From the NCBI RefSeq assembly GCF_017815515.1, contig NZ_CP072611.1:1488001-1552000 (forward strand): DNA of 64,000 bases. The letters are read 5' to 3'. Both the position numbers and the translations under genes were made by a program. How positions within the stretch are numbered: the stretch's first letter is position 1; every line of letters begins with the position of its first letter. The DNA is from Aureimonas populi (GTDB lineage: Bacteria; Pseudomonadota; Alphaproteobacteria; Rhizobiales; Rhizobiaceae). This document shows, in pieces, positions 16,838-26,464 of this stretch. The notes below the pieces were generated by a model. That model was not told the origin of the DNA. It ran no database searches and saw only the letters and a list, made by a program, of their open reading frames with translations.

Positions 16838-17995
16838 ATGGGATTGCGTGCCCTGTTCCTTGACTTCGAAGAGGCGCGGGCCAGGGCCAAGTCCTTTCTG
16901 CCCCGCGCTCTGTTCGAGTATATCGACCGGGGGACCGAGGGGGAGCAGGCACTCGTGGCCTTGCGGAGCGGGTTCGACGCCCGTCGCGTCGTGCCGCATG
17001 TTCTAAGGCCCGTGTCGCAGATCGATCTGTCGGCGCGGTATCTGGGCGACCAACGACGCTCGCCCCTCATCATAGCCCCGACCGCGCTTGCCGGCCTGGT
17101 CCGGTTCGACGGCGAAGTTCTCATGGCCCGGGCTGCTGCTGCCGCGCAAGTGCCCTTCGTCGTCTCCACCCAATCCTCGACGTCCATAGAGGCGATCGCA
17201 GGGCAGGTGCCGCAAGCCGAGCTCTGGTTCCAGCTCTATGTCTGGCGGGACCGCACGCAGACCTGGAAGCTCCTCGACCGCATTGCGCGATGCGGCGTGG
17301 AGACGCTCTTGCTGACCGTCGATACGCCGGGCTCGCCTAAGAAGGTCCACAATGCGCGCAACGGCTTTGGCGTGCCCCTGAAGCCTTCCCTTACCTTAAG
17401 TCTCGACCTCGCGCTTCACCCGCGTTGGACTGTTGGAGTGATGGGCCGATATCTCGCGCAAGGCGGTCTGCCCTCCTATGGGCACTATCCCGGCAGCGTG
17501 GCAAAGGCTGTGACCGCTGCGATCCGCGACGAGCGCTTCGCGCTCGACATGGTGCTGGACAATGCGTTTATCGCCGAACTGCGCCGCAGATGGAGCGGCC
17601 GGTTGCTTCTGAAGGGCATTCTTTCGGCCGGTGACGCCGTGCAGGCTTTCGAAGAGGGATGCGACGGCATCGTGGTTTCCTCGCATGGTGGACGAAACCA
17701 CGACAGTGCTGCACAGCCACTGGAGGTCCTGCCCGGCATTCGGCGTGCTGTCGGGACTTCGGCCACCATTCTTGCCGACAGTGGTGTTCAGCGTGGATCG
17801 GACGCGGCCAAGCTCCTGGCGGCAGGCGCGGACGCGGTCCTTCTCGGTCGGGCTCCACTTTACGGGTTGGCGGCAGACGGAGAGGGTGGTGTCGTGACCA
17901 TGCTGGATCAGCTGGCAGAGGAACTGCGCGCCTTCATGGCTTTCACCGGCGCGCCCGACCTCGGCGCGCTCTCCTCATGCCAATGGGTCGGTTGA
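16838..17995 (+). CDS. FMN-dependent alpha-hydroxyacid oxidase/dehydrogenase (LldD/glycolate oxidase family)
   Basis: The product has 385 residues and a TIM-barrel FMN fold. The catalytic His283 lies in S-S-H-G-G-R-N-H-D-S, a variant of the usual S-N-H-G-G-R-Q-L-D. Other family blocks seen are I-I-A-P-T-A-L-A-G-L near 75 and L-A-D-S-G-V-Q-R-G-S-D near the C-terminus. It should oxidise an L-2-hydroxy acid to the 2-oxo acid. The start ATG lies three bases after the DapA-family stop. The end overlaps by 21 bases, tail to tail, with the gene for an FAD-linked dehydrogenase of the opposite enantiomer type, which suggests use of a racemic or both-handed 2-hydroxy acid. Confidence 0.88.
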   Translation: MGLRALFLDFEEARARAKSFLPRALFEYIDRGTEGEQALVALRSGFDARRVVPHVLRPVSQIDLSARYLGDQRRSPLIIAPTALAGLVRFDGEVLMARAAAAAQVPFVVSTQSSTSIEAIAGQVPQAELWFQLYVWRDRTQTWKLLDRIARCGVETLLLTVDTPGSPKKVHNARNGFGVPLKPSLTLSLDLALHPRWTVGVMGRYLAQGGLPSYGHYPGSVAKAVTAAIRDERFALDMVLDNAFIAELRRRWSGRLLLKGILSAGDAVQAFEEGCDGIVVSSHGGRNHDSAAQPLEVLPGIRRAVGTSATILADSGVQRGSDAAKLLAAGADAVLLGRAPLYGLAADGEGGVVTMLDQLAEELRAFMAFTGAPDLGALSSCQWVG

Positions 17996-19426
17996 CTTCG
18001 CCTCGGCCGAGAAGAGGGCGCCGGGGTTCATTCGGTTTTCGGGATCGAGCATCCGCTTCACCTCGCGCATCAGCGACAGCCGCTCGGGAGCGGTGCGCTC
18101 GGCCAGCGAGCGAACAAGCTTTCGGCCGATACCGTGCTCGGCCGAGAACGTGCCCCCAAGGCTCGCTGTCACGTCGTGGACCCGGTCCATCACCTCGCCG
18201 GTGATCCTCTCGGGATCCTCGAAGGAGGCCCAGGCGGCATGGTCGAAGTGAGCGATGAAATGCACGTTGCCGTCTCCCAGATGAGAGACGATCAGAATCC
18301 TGGCTTCGGGATGAATCGTCCGGACCGCTTCGCCGGCGCGTTCGATCAGCTCGGGAACGCGCGAGGGGCGCACGGCGACATCGTGCGAGAGGCTGTGGCC
18401 GGCGATGCGGTTGGCCTCGGACACGGAATGGCGGACGTGCCAGATATCCTCAGCCTGCGCGACGCTCTGCGACAGGAATCCGTCGGAGACCAGATCGTCC
18501 TCGACGAGGGTGATGAGCCACTCCTCGAGGGCACCCTTCAGGTCGCTAGCCGGGTCGCTGCTGCCGAGTTCGATCATCAGCGACCATGCGGGCACCTGAT
18601 CGAAGGGAAGACGGGTGCGCGGCACATGCTGGAGGGCGAAGGCGACCTGGTCCGCGTTCAGCAGTTCGACCGCCTGGACGGCGCTGTCGAAGCGCTCTTG
18701 CAGCCGCATCAGAATCTCGACTGCCGTCGGCAGCGCGTCGAATGCGAGCCAGGCGCTGGCAGACGAGCGCACCAGCGGATGCAGGCGCAACGCCGCCGCA
18801 GTGACGACGCCGAGCGTGCCCTCCGCGCCGATGAAGAGATGCTTCAGATCGTAGCCCGTGTTGTTCTTCTTCAGTCCGGCAAGGTCCGAGAAGATACGTC
18901 CGTCCGGCAGCACGACTTCCACCCCGGCGACGAGGTCGCGCATCGGTCCGTAGCGCAGCGCGCCGGTGCCGCCGGCATTGGTGGACACAAGGCCGCCGAT
19001 CTGCGCCGTTCCCTCGCTTCCGAGGCGCAGCGGCATCTGGCGTTCCACCCGCGCGACCTCTTCATGCAGCTCGGCCAGGGTAAGGCCGGCCTCGACCGTG
19101 ACGATGTTCGACGCGCGGTCGATCTCGCGGACCATCCGCATCCTGCGCAGCCCGAGCACAATTCCCGTCGCGGCATCCCGAGCCGTTGCGCCGTAGGAGA
19201 GACCGGTGTTCCCCCCTTGCGGCACGATCGGCCGCTTGGCTTCGGCCGCGATGCGCAGTACGGCCGAGACTTCTTCGCAGGACTGCGGAAACACGGCAGC
19301 GAGCGCCTCGCCCTTCACATCCCCCCGCCAATCCTGCAACAGGGGAGCGAGATCAGAGAGGTCTGTCCAGACATTGCCGGCACCGACCGCTGCCCGCAGG
19401 GCGGTCAGAAAATTTTCGACTGTCAT
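17975..19426 (-). CDS. FAD-binding D-2-hydroxyacid dehydrogenase (GlcD/D-LDH family)
   Basis: The product has 483 residues with the PCMH-type FAD domain: P-Q-G-G-N-T-G-L-S-Y-G-A at 69-80 and a second binding block L-G-S-E-G-T-A-Q-I-G-G-L-V-S-T-N-A-G-G. The C-terminal half carries the metal-binding S-H-L-G-D-G-N-V-H-F near 380 and E-H-G-I-G-R-K-L near 429. These features match D-lactate, D-2-hydroxyglutarate and related dehydrogenases. It is convergent with the L-2-hydroxyacid oxidase gene. No GlcE or GlcF subunit is present, so a single-subunit dehydrogenase is likely. The electron acceptor is unknown. Confidence 0.88.
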   Translation of the reverse strand: MTVENFLTALRAAVGAGNVWTDLSDLAPLLQDWRGDVKGEALAAVFPQSCEEVSAVLRIAAEAKRPIVPQGGNTGLSYGATARDAATGIVLGLRRMRMVREIDRASNIVTVEAGLTLAELHEEVARVERQMPLRLGSEGTAQIGGLVSTNAGGTGALRYGPMRDLVAGVEVVLPDGRIFSDLAGLKKNNTGYDLKHLFIGAEGTLGVVTAAALRLHPLVRSSASAWLAFDALPTAVEILMRLQERFDSAVQAVELLNADQVAFALQHVPRTRLPFDQVPAWSLMIELGSSDPASDLKGALEEWLITLVEDDLVSDGFLSQSVAQAEDIWHVRHSVSEANRIAGHSLSHDVAVRPSRVPELIERAGEAVRTIHPEARILIVSHLGDGNVHFIAHFDHAAWASFEDPERITGEVMDRVHDVTASLGGTFSAEHGIGRKLVRSLAERTAPERLSLMREVKRMLDPENRMNPGALFSAEAKSTDPLA

Positions 19427-19988
19427 GTCCGAACCGCATCAAGCATTGGATTTTCCCGGAAACGCGACAGGTTCTGCTGGCGGTAGCAAGCATTGCCCTA
19501 TCCTCGGTTACCGGGCATTTTGGCCGATGTCGACAAGCCTCCATAGAATATCTTTCATGATCTCATTCCAAAATGGAATGCGGCCTTGAACATGCGGCTC
19601 GGATTTGATGCATACGAAACTTGGAAAAATTCGACCAACCAAAATATTGAACTGATGAAACGGCAAAGTGTGATCCCGAAATAATCATCAAAGTCGGTGA
19701 TCTGCCGTCTGGGGTAACTCAGCCAAGGGGTTGGCCTTCTGCGTTATTGAGATTACCGAGATGCGCATAAACGATAGAGATCGTCAAAATCCACCGGATC
19801 ATGTCATCTTTGCCGTCTACCCTGGATTTCAGGCTGCGAACGCTTCTTTCGTGTGGACGAGGCGAGCATCGCTGCCATGGAAAGATGCGGAGGCGGTGAC
19901 CGCCTCCGCAGGTGCATTTCTCTATGCGACTACCGTCCTGTTCCTTCTGTGTCGCATCGCATGGGCCGCTTGATCTTCCGGGCCTGCT
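19427..19988. other. 562-base intergenic region, no supported gene
   Basis: The part nearest 19427 holds the promoter region of the FAD-dehydrogenase gene and an AT-rich block around 19560-19700. Short open frames here, including one of 80 codons at 19731-19973 (+), have no ribosome-binding site or family resemblance and are not called. The right end holds a perfect hairpin, listed separately. Confidence 0.6.
19886..19910 (-). terminator. Probable terminator of the siderophore ABC operon
   Basis: A perfect 11-bp stem, TGCGGAGGCGG with CCGCCTCCGCA around TGA, lies about 80 bases beyond the stop codon of the last siderophore transporter gene. On the minus strand it is followed by TCTTTCC, a modest U-rich tail. 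Confidence 0.6.
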
Positions 19989-20900
19989 CTAACCCTCGAA
20001 GTGCTGTTCCAAAAGGTCGAGGAATTCGAAGGCCGTCAGGATGTTGCCGAAGAGGTATTCTCCCGTAGGCAGGTGGATCTTCTCGCCGGACAGGCTCTGG
20101 AACGCGGGAAGTTGCTTGATCTGTTCCGCCATGCCTCCGGGGCCGACCGCGCCCTGGTCTTCCAGGACGATGATGAGCGGGGCGTCGACGACGTCGATTT
20201 GCTCGAGGCTGACACGGACGAAGGCGGAGGGGCTGGATTTTTCCTGCTGATCGGGCGCGCGGAAGCCCAGCTCCTTGAGGATATCCCAGACATAGGAGCT
20301 GTCCTGCGCCATGTAGCGCAGATGGTCCGCACGGATGCGCATCACGCTCGCGGTGGTGGCGCGATCGCCGATCACGGAGCGTACTTCGGCCAGGCGTGCC
20401 TCGTAGCGGTCCAGCAGTTCCCGGGCTTCGGCCTCGCGGCCTGTCGCGTTCGCGACGTCCAGCAGCGCCTGTTTCCACAGAACCTGATCCTGGTTGATCA
20501 GGACCGTCGGCGCGATGTCGCTGAAGCGGCTGTACATGCCGTCCTCGTCCGGCAACTCGTCGTTCGACATCAGGATGAGATCGGGTTCAAGCATGAGGAC
20601 TTCTTCATAGTCCGGCTCCCGGGGCGCCCCGATATAGGCGAGATCCTCGGGCAACCGCTCCGCGACGACTTTCGCATAGTCGCCCGTGATGGGGTTGCGC
20701 GACGCGCCGACGGGAACCAGGCCCAGCGCAACGGTCGGCTGAAGGATGTTGTCGCCATCGGTCACGACGATGCGCTGCGGATCGACCGGCACCTCGACCT
20801 CGCCGACGAGGTCCGTGATCGTCCGGGTCTCCTGGGACAGGGCGGGATGCACGGGCACGGCCAGGACTGCGGCCATGAGGGCGAAGATGGGGAGCTTCAT
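19989..20900 (-). CDS. Fe(III)-siderophore periplasmic binding protein (FepB/FecB-like)
   Basis: The product has 303 residues with a signal peptide (1-22) and then the periplasmic-binding type 2 fold: T-D-L-V-G-E-V-E-V-P-V-D-P-Q-R-I-V-V at the mature N-terminus, Y-E-E-V-L-M-L-E-P-D-L-I-L and a C-terminal E-F-L-D-L-L-E-Q-H. It should bind ferric siderophore in the periplasm for the adjacent permeases. Its ATG shares one base with the stop codon of the ATPase gene (TGATG), so translation is coupled. It is the last of four genes in the operon. Confidence 0.9.
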   Translation of the reverse strand: MKLPIFALMAAVLAVPVHPALSQETRTITDLVGEVEVPVDPQRIVVTDGDNILQPTVALGLVPVGASRNPITGDYAKVVAERLPEDLAYIGAPREPDYEEVLMLEPDLILMSNDELPDEDGMYSRFSDIAPTVLINQDQVLWKQALLDVANATGREAEARELLDRYEARLAEVRSVIGDRATTASVMRIRADHLRYMAQDSSYVWDILKELGFRAPDQQEKSSPSAFVRVSLEQIDVVDAPLIIVLEDQGAVGPGGMAEQIKQLPAFQSLSGEKIHLPTGEYLFGNILTAFEFLDLLEQHFEG

Positions 20901-21730
20901 CAAAAACCTCTTTCTGTGGGGGAAGTGTCGCGGCTGCCGCCCCGCGGGATGACGAGCGGCGTGCCGGAAACGGGGTCTGGGATGATCCGGGCCTGAAGCT
21001 GGAACACCCGGGCCACCAGTTCCTCTGTGACGATCTGCGCGGGGGGGCCCTCCGCGATGATCTGCCCGTCGCGCATCGCGATCATGTGGGTTGCGAAGCG
21101 GCAGGCCTGATTGAGATCGTGAAGAACCGCAGCCACGGTATGGCCGCGCTCCATGTTCAAGGTCTCGAGCAGCGTCATGAGTTCGATCTGGTGGGTGATG
21201 TCGAGGAAGCTGGTCGGCTCGTCGAGGAAAAGGACGGGCGTTTCCTGCGCGAGCACCAGGGCGACCCACGCCCTCTGGCGCTGTCCGCCGGAGAGTTCGT
21301 TGACATGGCGGGTCGCGAACCCGCTCAGCCCGGTGGCGGCAAGCGCCTGCGTCACGGCGCGCTCGTCCTCGCGCGACCATTGGCGAAGCGCGCTCTGGTA
21401 GGGAAAGCGTCCGCAGGCCACCAGCTCGGCCACCGTGATGCCATCGGGTGCGATGGAGCTTTGCGGCATCAGCCCCACCCGGCGCGCGAACTCCCTGGCC
21501 GAGAGGCTGGCCGCTGCCCTGCCGTCGATCAGCACGTTGCCGCTGTCCGGCGCCAGTATCCGCGAGAGGGTCATCAGCAGGGTGGACTTGCCGCAGCCGT
21601 TCGGCCCGACGATCGCCGTGAACGAGCGGGGCGGAATCTTCACCGAAAGCCCCTTGAGCACCGGATTGGCGCTTCGGCTCAGCCTGACGTCCCGCGCCTC
21701 GATGCAATTCTCGCAGGCATGGGCGTTCAT
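20900..21730 (-). CDS. Fe(III)-siderophore ABC transporter ATP-binding protein (FecE/FepC-like)
   Basis: The 276-residue ATPase drives siderophore import. Walker A GPNGCGKST is at 42-50, the Q-loop in L-M-P-Q-S-S-I-A, the signature E-L-S-G-G-Q-R-Q-R near 143, Walker B V-L-F-L-D-E-P-T, and the switch His in V-L-H-D-L-N-Q-A. The D-L-N-Q-A stretch after the switch His is characteristic of iron/B12 importer ATPases. An N-terminal C-E-N-C pair is unusual for the family. Start and stop overlap the neighbouring permease and binding-protein genes by four and one bases. Confidence 0.92.
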   Translation of the reverse strand: MNAHACENCIEARDVRLSRSANPVLKGLSVKIPPRSFTAIVGPNGCGKSTLLMTLSRILAPDSGNVLIDGRAAASLSAREFARRVGLMPQSSIAPDGITVAELVACGRFPYQSALRQWSREDERAVTQALAATGLSGFATRHVNELSGGQRQRAWVALVLAQETPVLFLDEPTSFLDITHQIELMTLLETLNMERGHTVAAVLHDLNQACRFATHMIAMRDGQIIAEGPPAQIVTEELVARVFQLQARIIPDPVSGTPLVIPRGGSRDTSPTERGF

Positions 21731-22773
21731 CGCCGCGCCTCCTTCAGAAGAAGCCAGAGAAAATACCCGCCGCCGATGCACAGCGTGACAAGGCCGACCG
21801 GGATCTGTTCGGGGGCGATGACGCGCTGTGCGATGAAGTCCGCCATCAGGAGAAGCGCGGCCCCGGTGGCCATCGCGCCCAGAAGCGTCGTCCCGGCCGA
21901 GCGGGTGAGGAGATGGGCGATCTGCGGTGCGGCCAGCGCGATGAAGGGAATGGGGCCGGCAATGGCGGTCGACAGCGCGGTTGCCACGACGGCCAGGATC
22001 ATCAACAGGAGCCTCAGCGGCTCGACCGCTATTCCCAGGGCCTGCGCGCGTTCGTCGCCCATTTCCAGGATCCGCATCCGGCGAGAGAGCACGAGGGCAA
22101 AGGCCACGACCGGAAGGCCGGCGGCGAGGATGAACGTCGCCTGCTCCCCCGTTACCCGCGACAGCGTGCCGGTCGCCCAGGCTCCGGCGGCCATGGCCGT
22201 GCCCAAGGGCAGCATGAGCAGGATCCACTGGTTGAGCGCCGTCAGCATGGCGCTGATGCCGATGCCGATCACGATGAGCTGGAACCCGGAAACGCCCTGG
22301 CGCCAGGCGAGGAGATAGACCATCGCGCCGGTGGCCAGGCCGCCGCCGACCGCCGATCCGGCCAGGAGCACCCAGCCGCCACCCCCGATCATGATGGCGA
22401 TGAGCGCGCCCGTATAGGCGCCGGCATCGAAGCCGACGATATCCGGGCTGCCGAGCGGATTGCGCGTGACCGACTGGAAGATCGCCCCGCCAAGGCCGAG
22501 CAACGCGCCCAGAACGAGGGCCGCCAGCGCGCGCGGCAGCCGCCATTCCAGAATCACCATCCGGGTTCGCCGTTCTCCGCCCCCCAGAAGGGCCGTGATC
22601 ACGTCGGAGAGCGAGAATTCCACGCGCCCGTAAGCCATGGACAAGACGAGGACGAAAAGCCCGAGGAGACCGAGCGCCAGCGCGACGAGCAGAACGCGGC
22701 CGTCCGAGACGAAGCTGACCCGGTCGCTCAATGCCCGTATCACCCGCTTGGGCGGATCGAAAAGGCGGCTCAC
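21727..22773 (-). CDS. Fe(III)-siderophore ABC transporter permease (FecD/FepG-like)
   Basis: The 348-residue permease of the FecCD family has an N-terminal charged segment and about nine to ten membrane helices. Family motifs seen include W-R-L-P-R-A-L-A-A-L-V-L-G-A-L-L-G-L-G-G-A and the coupling segment with G-P-I-P-F-I-A-L-A-A-P-Q-I-A-H. It pairs with the second permease as a heterodimer. It overlaps the ATPase gene and the upstream permease gene by four bases each, a typical tightly coupled operon. Confidence 0.92.
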   Translation of the reverse strand: MSRLFDPPKRVIRALSDRVSFVSDGRVLLVALALGLLGLFVLVLSMAYGRVEFSLSDVITALLGGGERRTRMVILEWRLPRALAALVLGALLGLGGAIFQSVTRNPLGSPDIVGFDAGAYTGALIAIMIGGGGWVLLAGSAVGGGLATGAMVYLLAWRQGVSGFQLIVIGIGISAMLTALNQWILLMLPLGTAMAAGAWATGTLSRVTGEQATFILAAGLPVVAFALVLSRRMRILEMGDERAQALGIAVEPLRLLLMILAVVATALSTAIAGPIPFIALAAPQIAHLLTRSAGTTLLGAMATGAALLLMADFIAQRVIAPEQIPVGLVTLCIGGGYFLWLLLKEARR

Positions 22774-23780
22774 AGGGCTGCGACCTTCCGCTTGCGCACG
22801 ATCCAGATCAGGATCGGCGCTCCCACCACCGCCATGACGAGGCCGACATCGATATCCTGGGGGCGCATGATCAGGCGGCCGAGAATATCGGCGGCCAGCA
22901 GGATCGTGGGCGCGATGAAGAGGGTGTGGACGAAAATGCGCCGCTGGTCGGCCCCGCAGAAGGCGCGGGCGACCTGCGGCGCCATCAGCCCGAGGAAGCC
23001 GATGGGGCCGGCGGCAGCCGTCGCGGATCCCGTCAGGAGCATCACGGCCACGATGGTCATGGTGCGCACCCGGACCAGCCCGGCCCCGAGCGACTGCGCG
23101 GTGTGATCCCCCAGGGCCATGATGTTCAGCGAGGGCGCCACGAGCAGGCCGATGATGCTGCCGATCAGGACGAAGGGCGCGGCGACCACCACCTTCTCAT
23201 AGCCGATGACGGCCAGGGTGCCGACATCCCAGCTCAGCATCTGGTCGAAGACGTTCGGATCGGTGAGCACGAAGGAGGCCGTCAGCCCCCGAAGGATGGC
23301 GCCTATGGCGACGCCGGCAAGCACCAGGCGCAGCGGTGTCGCGCCGATCCGCCCCGATGAGGCGGCGGCATAGACGGCCAGCGTCGTCAGGCCGGCCCCG
23401 GCGAACGAGAACCAGACCAGCGTCATCTGCGACGTCACGCCGAGGAGGCCGATCCCCAGCACCATGGCCAGGGCGGCGCCGGCATTGATCCCCAGCACCC
23501 CCGTATCGGCCAGCGGATTTCGGGTCAGCGCCTGCATGAGCGCGCCGGACAATCCCAGGGCGAGGCCGGCCAGGATGCCGACCAGCGTCCTCGGCAGGCG
23601 AAGGGACCGGATGGTGGAGTGATCGATGCTGCCATCGTCATGAAACAAGGCGGTGATCGCCTCGCCGAGCGGCACGGAGCGCGCGCCGAGAGCGAGGCTC
23701 AGAACGCAGGTCAGGATGAAAATGCCGATGACGGAAATGAGCGCCGGAGAAAACGAAGAGCGCACTGGCCATGAATGCAT
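22770..23780 (-). CDS. Fe(III)-siderophore ABC transporter permease (FecC/FepD-like), first gene of operon
   Basis: The 336-residue FecCD permease shows R-L-P-R-T-L-V-G-I-L-A-G-L-A-L-G-L-S-G-A, N-P-L-A-D-T-G-V-L-G and G-P-I-G-F-L-G-L-M-A-P-Q-V-A-R. It is the promoter-proximal gene. Upstream lies an AT-rich stretch with a perfect TGATTC-N3-GAATCA dyad that fits an iron-responsive operator. With the next three genes it forms a complete inner-membrane importer; the outer-membrane receptor is probably the TonB-dependent protein at 59861. Confidence 0.92.
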   Translation of the reverse strand: MHSWPVRSSFSPALISVIGIFILTCVLSLALGARSVPLGEAITALFHDDGSIDHSTIRSLRLPRTLVGILAGLALGLSGALMQALTRNPLADTGVLGINAGAALAMVLGIGLLGVTSQMTLVWFSFAGAGLTTLAVYAAASSGRIGATPLRLVLAGVAIGAILRGLTASFVLTDPNVFDQMLSWDVGTLAVIGYEKVVVAAPFVLIGSIIGLLVAPSLNIMALGDHTAQSLGAGLVRVRTMTIVAVMLLTGSATAAAGPIGFLGLMAPQVARAFCGADQRRIFVHTLFIAPTILLAADILGRLIMRPQDIDVGLVMAVVGAPILIWIVRKRKVAAL

Positions 23781-24221
23781 GTGAAGCTTCTCAGCCGAAC
23801 TGGATGCGCACGGTTCGTCTCATCATTATCGTCAGAAACAGCGACTCATTGGACATATTATTGAACAATCGCCCATTTAATTTGCAGAGATTGGCGATCA
23901 TTGCTTTGCTATGATTCGCAGAATCAATGAAATATCTATATTGGAACGATTATAAATTTCGAAAATCCAATTTGCGTTGCGAGGAGAGCTTGTATTTTTT
24001 GGCTTATACTGCCGAGAATTACGCGGTCAAGTGCGAAGGTGATGGGATGGCTTCGCGAGGCACTGCGTTCCCGCTGGCCTGGTGCACGCTCCGGGAACAA
24101 GCGGCCGACCGCCGTCTCGCGCGCCGCTGCTCCACGGTCCGCATTTGTGCCAGGCGGTCCCGAACGCCGGCGGGATCACGGTGTGGGCACGCGCTTGCAG
24201 GACTTCGCCCCTGCGGCCTTC
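23781..24221. other. 441-base intergenic region: promoter of siderophore operon, remainder without supported gene
   Basis: Bases 23860-24010 are clearly AT-rich and contain the likely promoter and iron box for the minus-strand siderophore operon. From about 24020 to 24221 the sequence returns to high GC, but I find no family resemblance on either strand. An open frame starting at 23927 (+) runs into the amidase gene from the wrong side and lacks a ribosome-binding site. Confidence 0.5.
23912..23926. promoter_or_regulatory. RirA/IRO-like iron box upstream of the siderophore ABC operon
   Basis: TGATTCGCAGAATCA is a perfect 6-bp inverted repeat with a three-base centre and fits the TGA-N9-TCA pattern reported for RirA-type iron-responsive operators in rhizobia. 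It lies 132 bases upstream of the first permease start, inside an AT-rich block. Confidence 0.55.
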
Positions 24222-25621
24222 TCAGGCGGAGGGAGCGGGCGGCTCCGGCCAGGGGATCGGCCCGGCCATCTCTTCGACCAGCCGCGAAAGCGCCAGCACG
24301 CGCGTGTCGGCAAAGCGCGGCGCGACGATCTGGACGCCGATGGGGAAGCCGTCCGGCGAGAAGCCGCCATTCACCGAGGCCGCCGGCTGCCCGCCCATGT
24401 TCCACGGCACGGTGAAGCCGATATGCTCGAAAGGCTTGTCCGCCGGGTCGTTGGTGGGGGAGGGCCATTCGGCGGGGTAGCTCACCACCGGGTTGGTGGG
24501 CGAAAGGACGAAATCCACCGCCTCGAACGCGTTCGCGCAGGCGCTTGCCATCTCCAGCGTGCGGTTGAAGCCGAGCGCGGCCCGTGGGCCCGTCATTTGC
24601 CCGGCGCGGGCCACCCAATCCAGGATGGCGGGCAGAACCCGCGCGCGTCTCGGCTCGGGAAGCGCCATCAGGTCGTTCCAGAAGCGAGCGCGCCAGAAGT
24701 CGTCGAGCCCGTCCAGCATCTCCCGCGTCAGGACGGGGGCAAGCGGCACGATGCGCGCGCCGCGGGCCTCCAGCCGCCGGGCGACCTCGTGGAGGACGCC
24801 GAGAACCGCATCTTCCGGCTCGATGCCGCAACCGGCCTCCGTCATCAGGCCGATGCGCAGGCCCGCTATGTCGCCGAGGGGCGCCTGCCAGTCGATCTCG
24901 GCGAAGGGCAGGCTGGTCGCGTCGCGCGCGTCGGGCCGCGAGAGGAGGGGCATCATCAGCGCCGAATCCGCCACGGTGCGCGTCATCGGCCCGGCGCAGC
25001 GCCCGACATAGAAAGGGTCCACCGGAATGCGCCCCTGCGTGGGCTTGAAGCCGAACACGCCGCACCAGCCCGCCGGAAGGCGCACAGAGCCGCCGATATC
25101 GGTGCCCAGATGCAAGGGACCGTAGCCGGCCGCCGCCGCCGCCGCCGCCCCAGCGCTGGAGCCGCCGGGGTTCATGGCCGTGTCCCAGGGGTTGCGCGTC
25201 AGCGGGTGGAAGGTGGAGAGGCCCGAGGAGAGCATCCCGTAATCCGGGCAGGTGGTCTTGGCGAAGATGATGGCGCCCGCCTCGCGAAGGCGCGCGGCGG
25301 GCGGTGCGTCCGCCGCGGCCGGCTCCAGCATGGAGGCCGCCGTGCCGAGGGGCACGGGCACGCCGCGCGTGGCGATCACCTCCTTCACGCTCGCCGGCAC
25401 GCCGTCCAGGGGCCCGAGCGGTCGGCCCCTGGCCCAACGCTCGGTAGAGGCCGCCGCTTCCGCGCGGGCCGCGTCCGGATCGTAGGCGTAGAGAGCGGCG
25501 ATGGCCGGCTCCCAGCGCGCGATATGCCCCTCCAGAGCCTGCCAGTATTCGGAAGGGGAGAGCGTGCGCGCGGCGAAACGCTCGACAAGGCGCGGGGCGC
25601 TGAGGGAGAGGAGGTCGTCGG

Positions 25622-25625
<4 letters not shown>
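24222..25625 (-). CDS. Amidase signature family hydrolase in a peptide ABC transporter operon
   Basis: The 467-residue enzyme hydrolyses a carboxamide. The full catalytic triad of the amidase-signature family is visible: Lys81 in P-A-S-V-K-E, cis-Ser156 in P-G-G-S-S-A-G, and nucleophile Ser180 in G-T-D-I-G-G-S-V-R-L-P-A. There is no signal peptide, so it acts in the cytoplasm on imported substrate. Its ATG overlaps the stop codon of the upstream ATPase by four bases, making it the last gene of the transporter operon. The substrate is unknown, probably an amide or a modified peptide brought in by the transporter. Confidence 0.9.

Positions 25626-26460
<835 letters not shown>

Positions 26461-26464
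<4 letters not shown>

Noticed and set aside
19731..19973. 80-codon plus-strand frame in the gap before the siderophore operon
   Set aside because: No ribosome-binding site, no family resemblance, and the frame runs through a perfect terminator-like hairpin at 19886-19910.
20900..22546. Apparent fusion of permease and ATPase in one 548-codon minus-strand frame
   Set aside because: The first half is a shadow of the FecD-like permease; only the part from 21730 leftwards is the ATPase. The same applies to composite frames at 25622-27373, 26461-27783, 28130-30730, 32294-33781 and 33274-35775.
23927..24415. 162-codon plus-strand frame near the siderophore operon promoter
   Set aside because: It starts in AT-rich promoter DNA and runs antisense into the amidase gene; its second half is Arg/Ala-rich shadow sequence.
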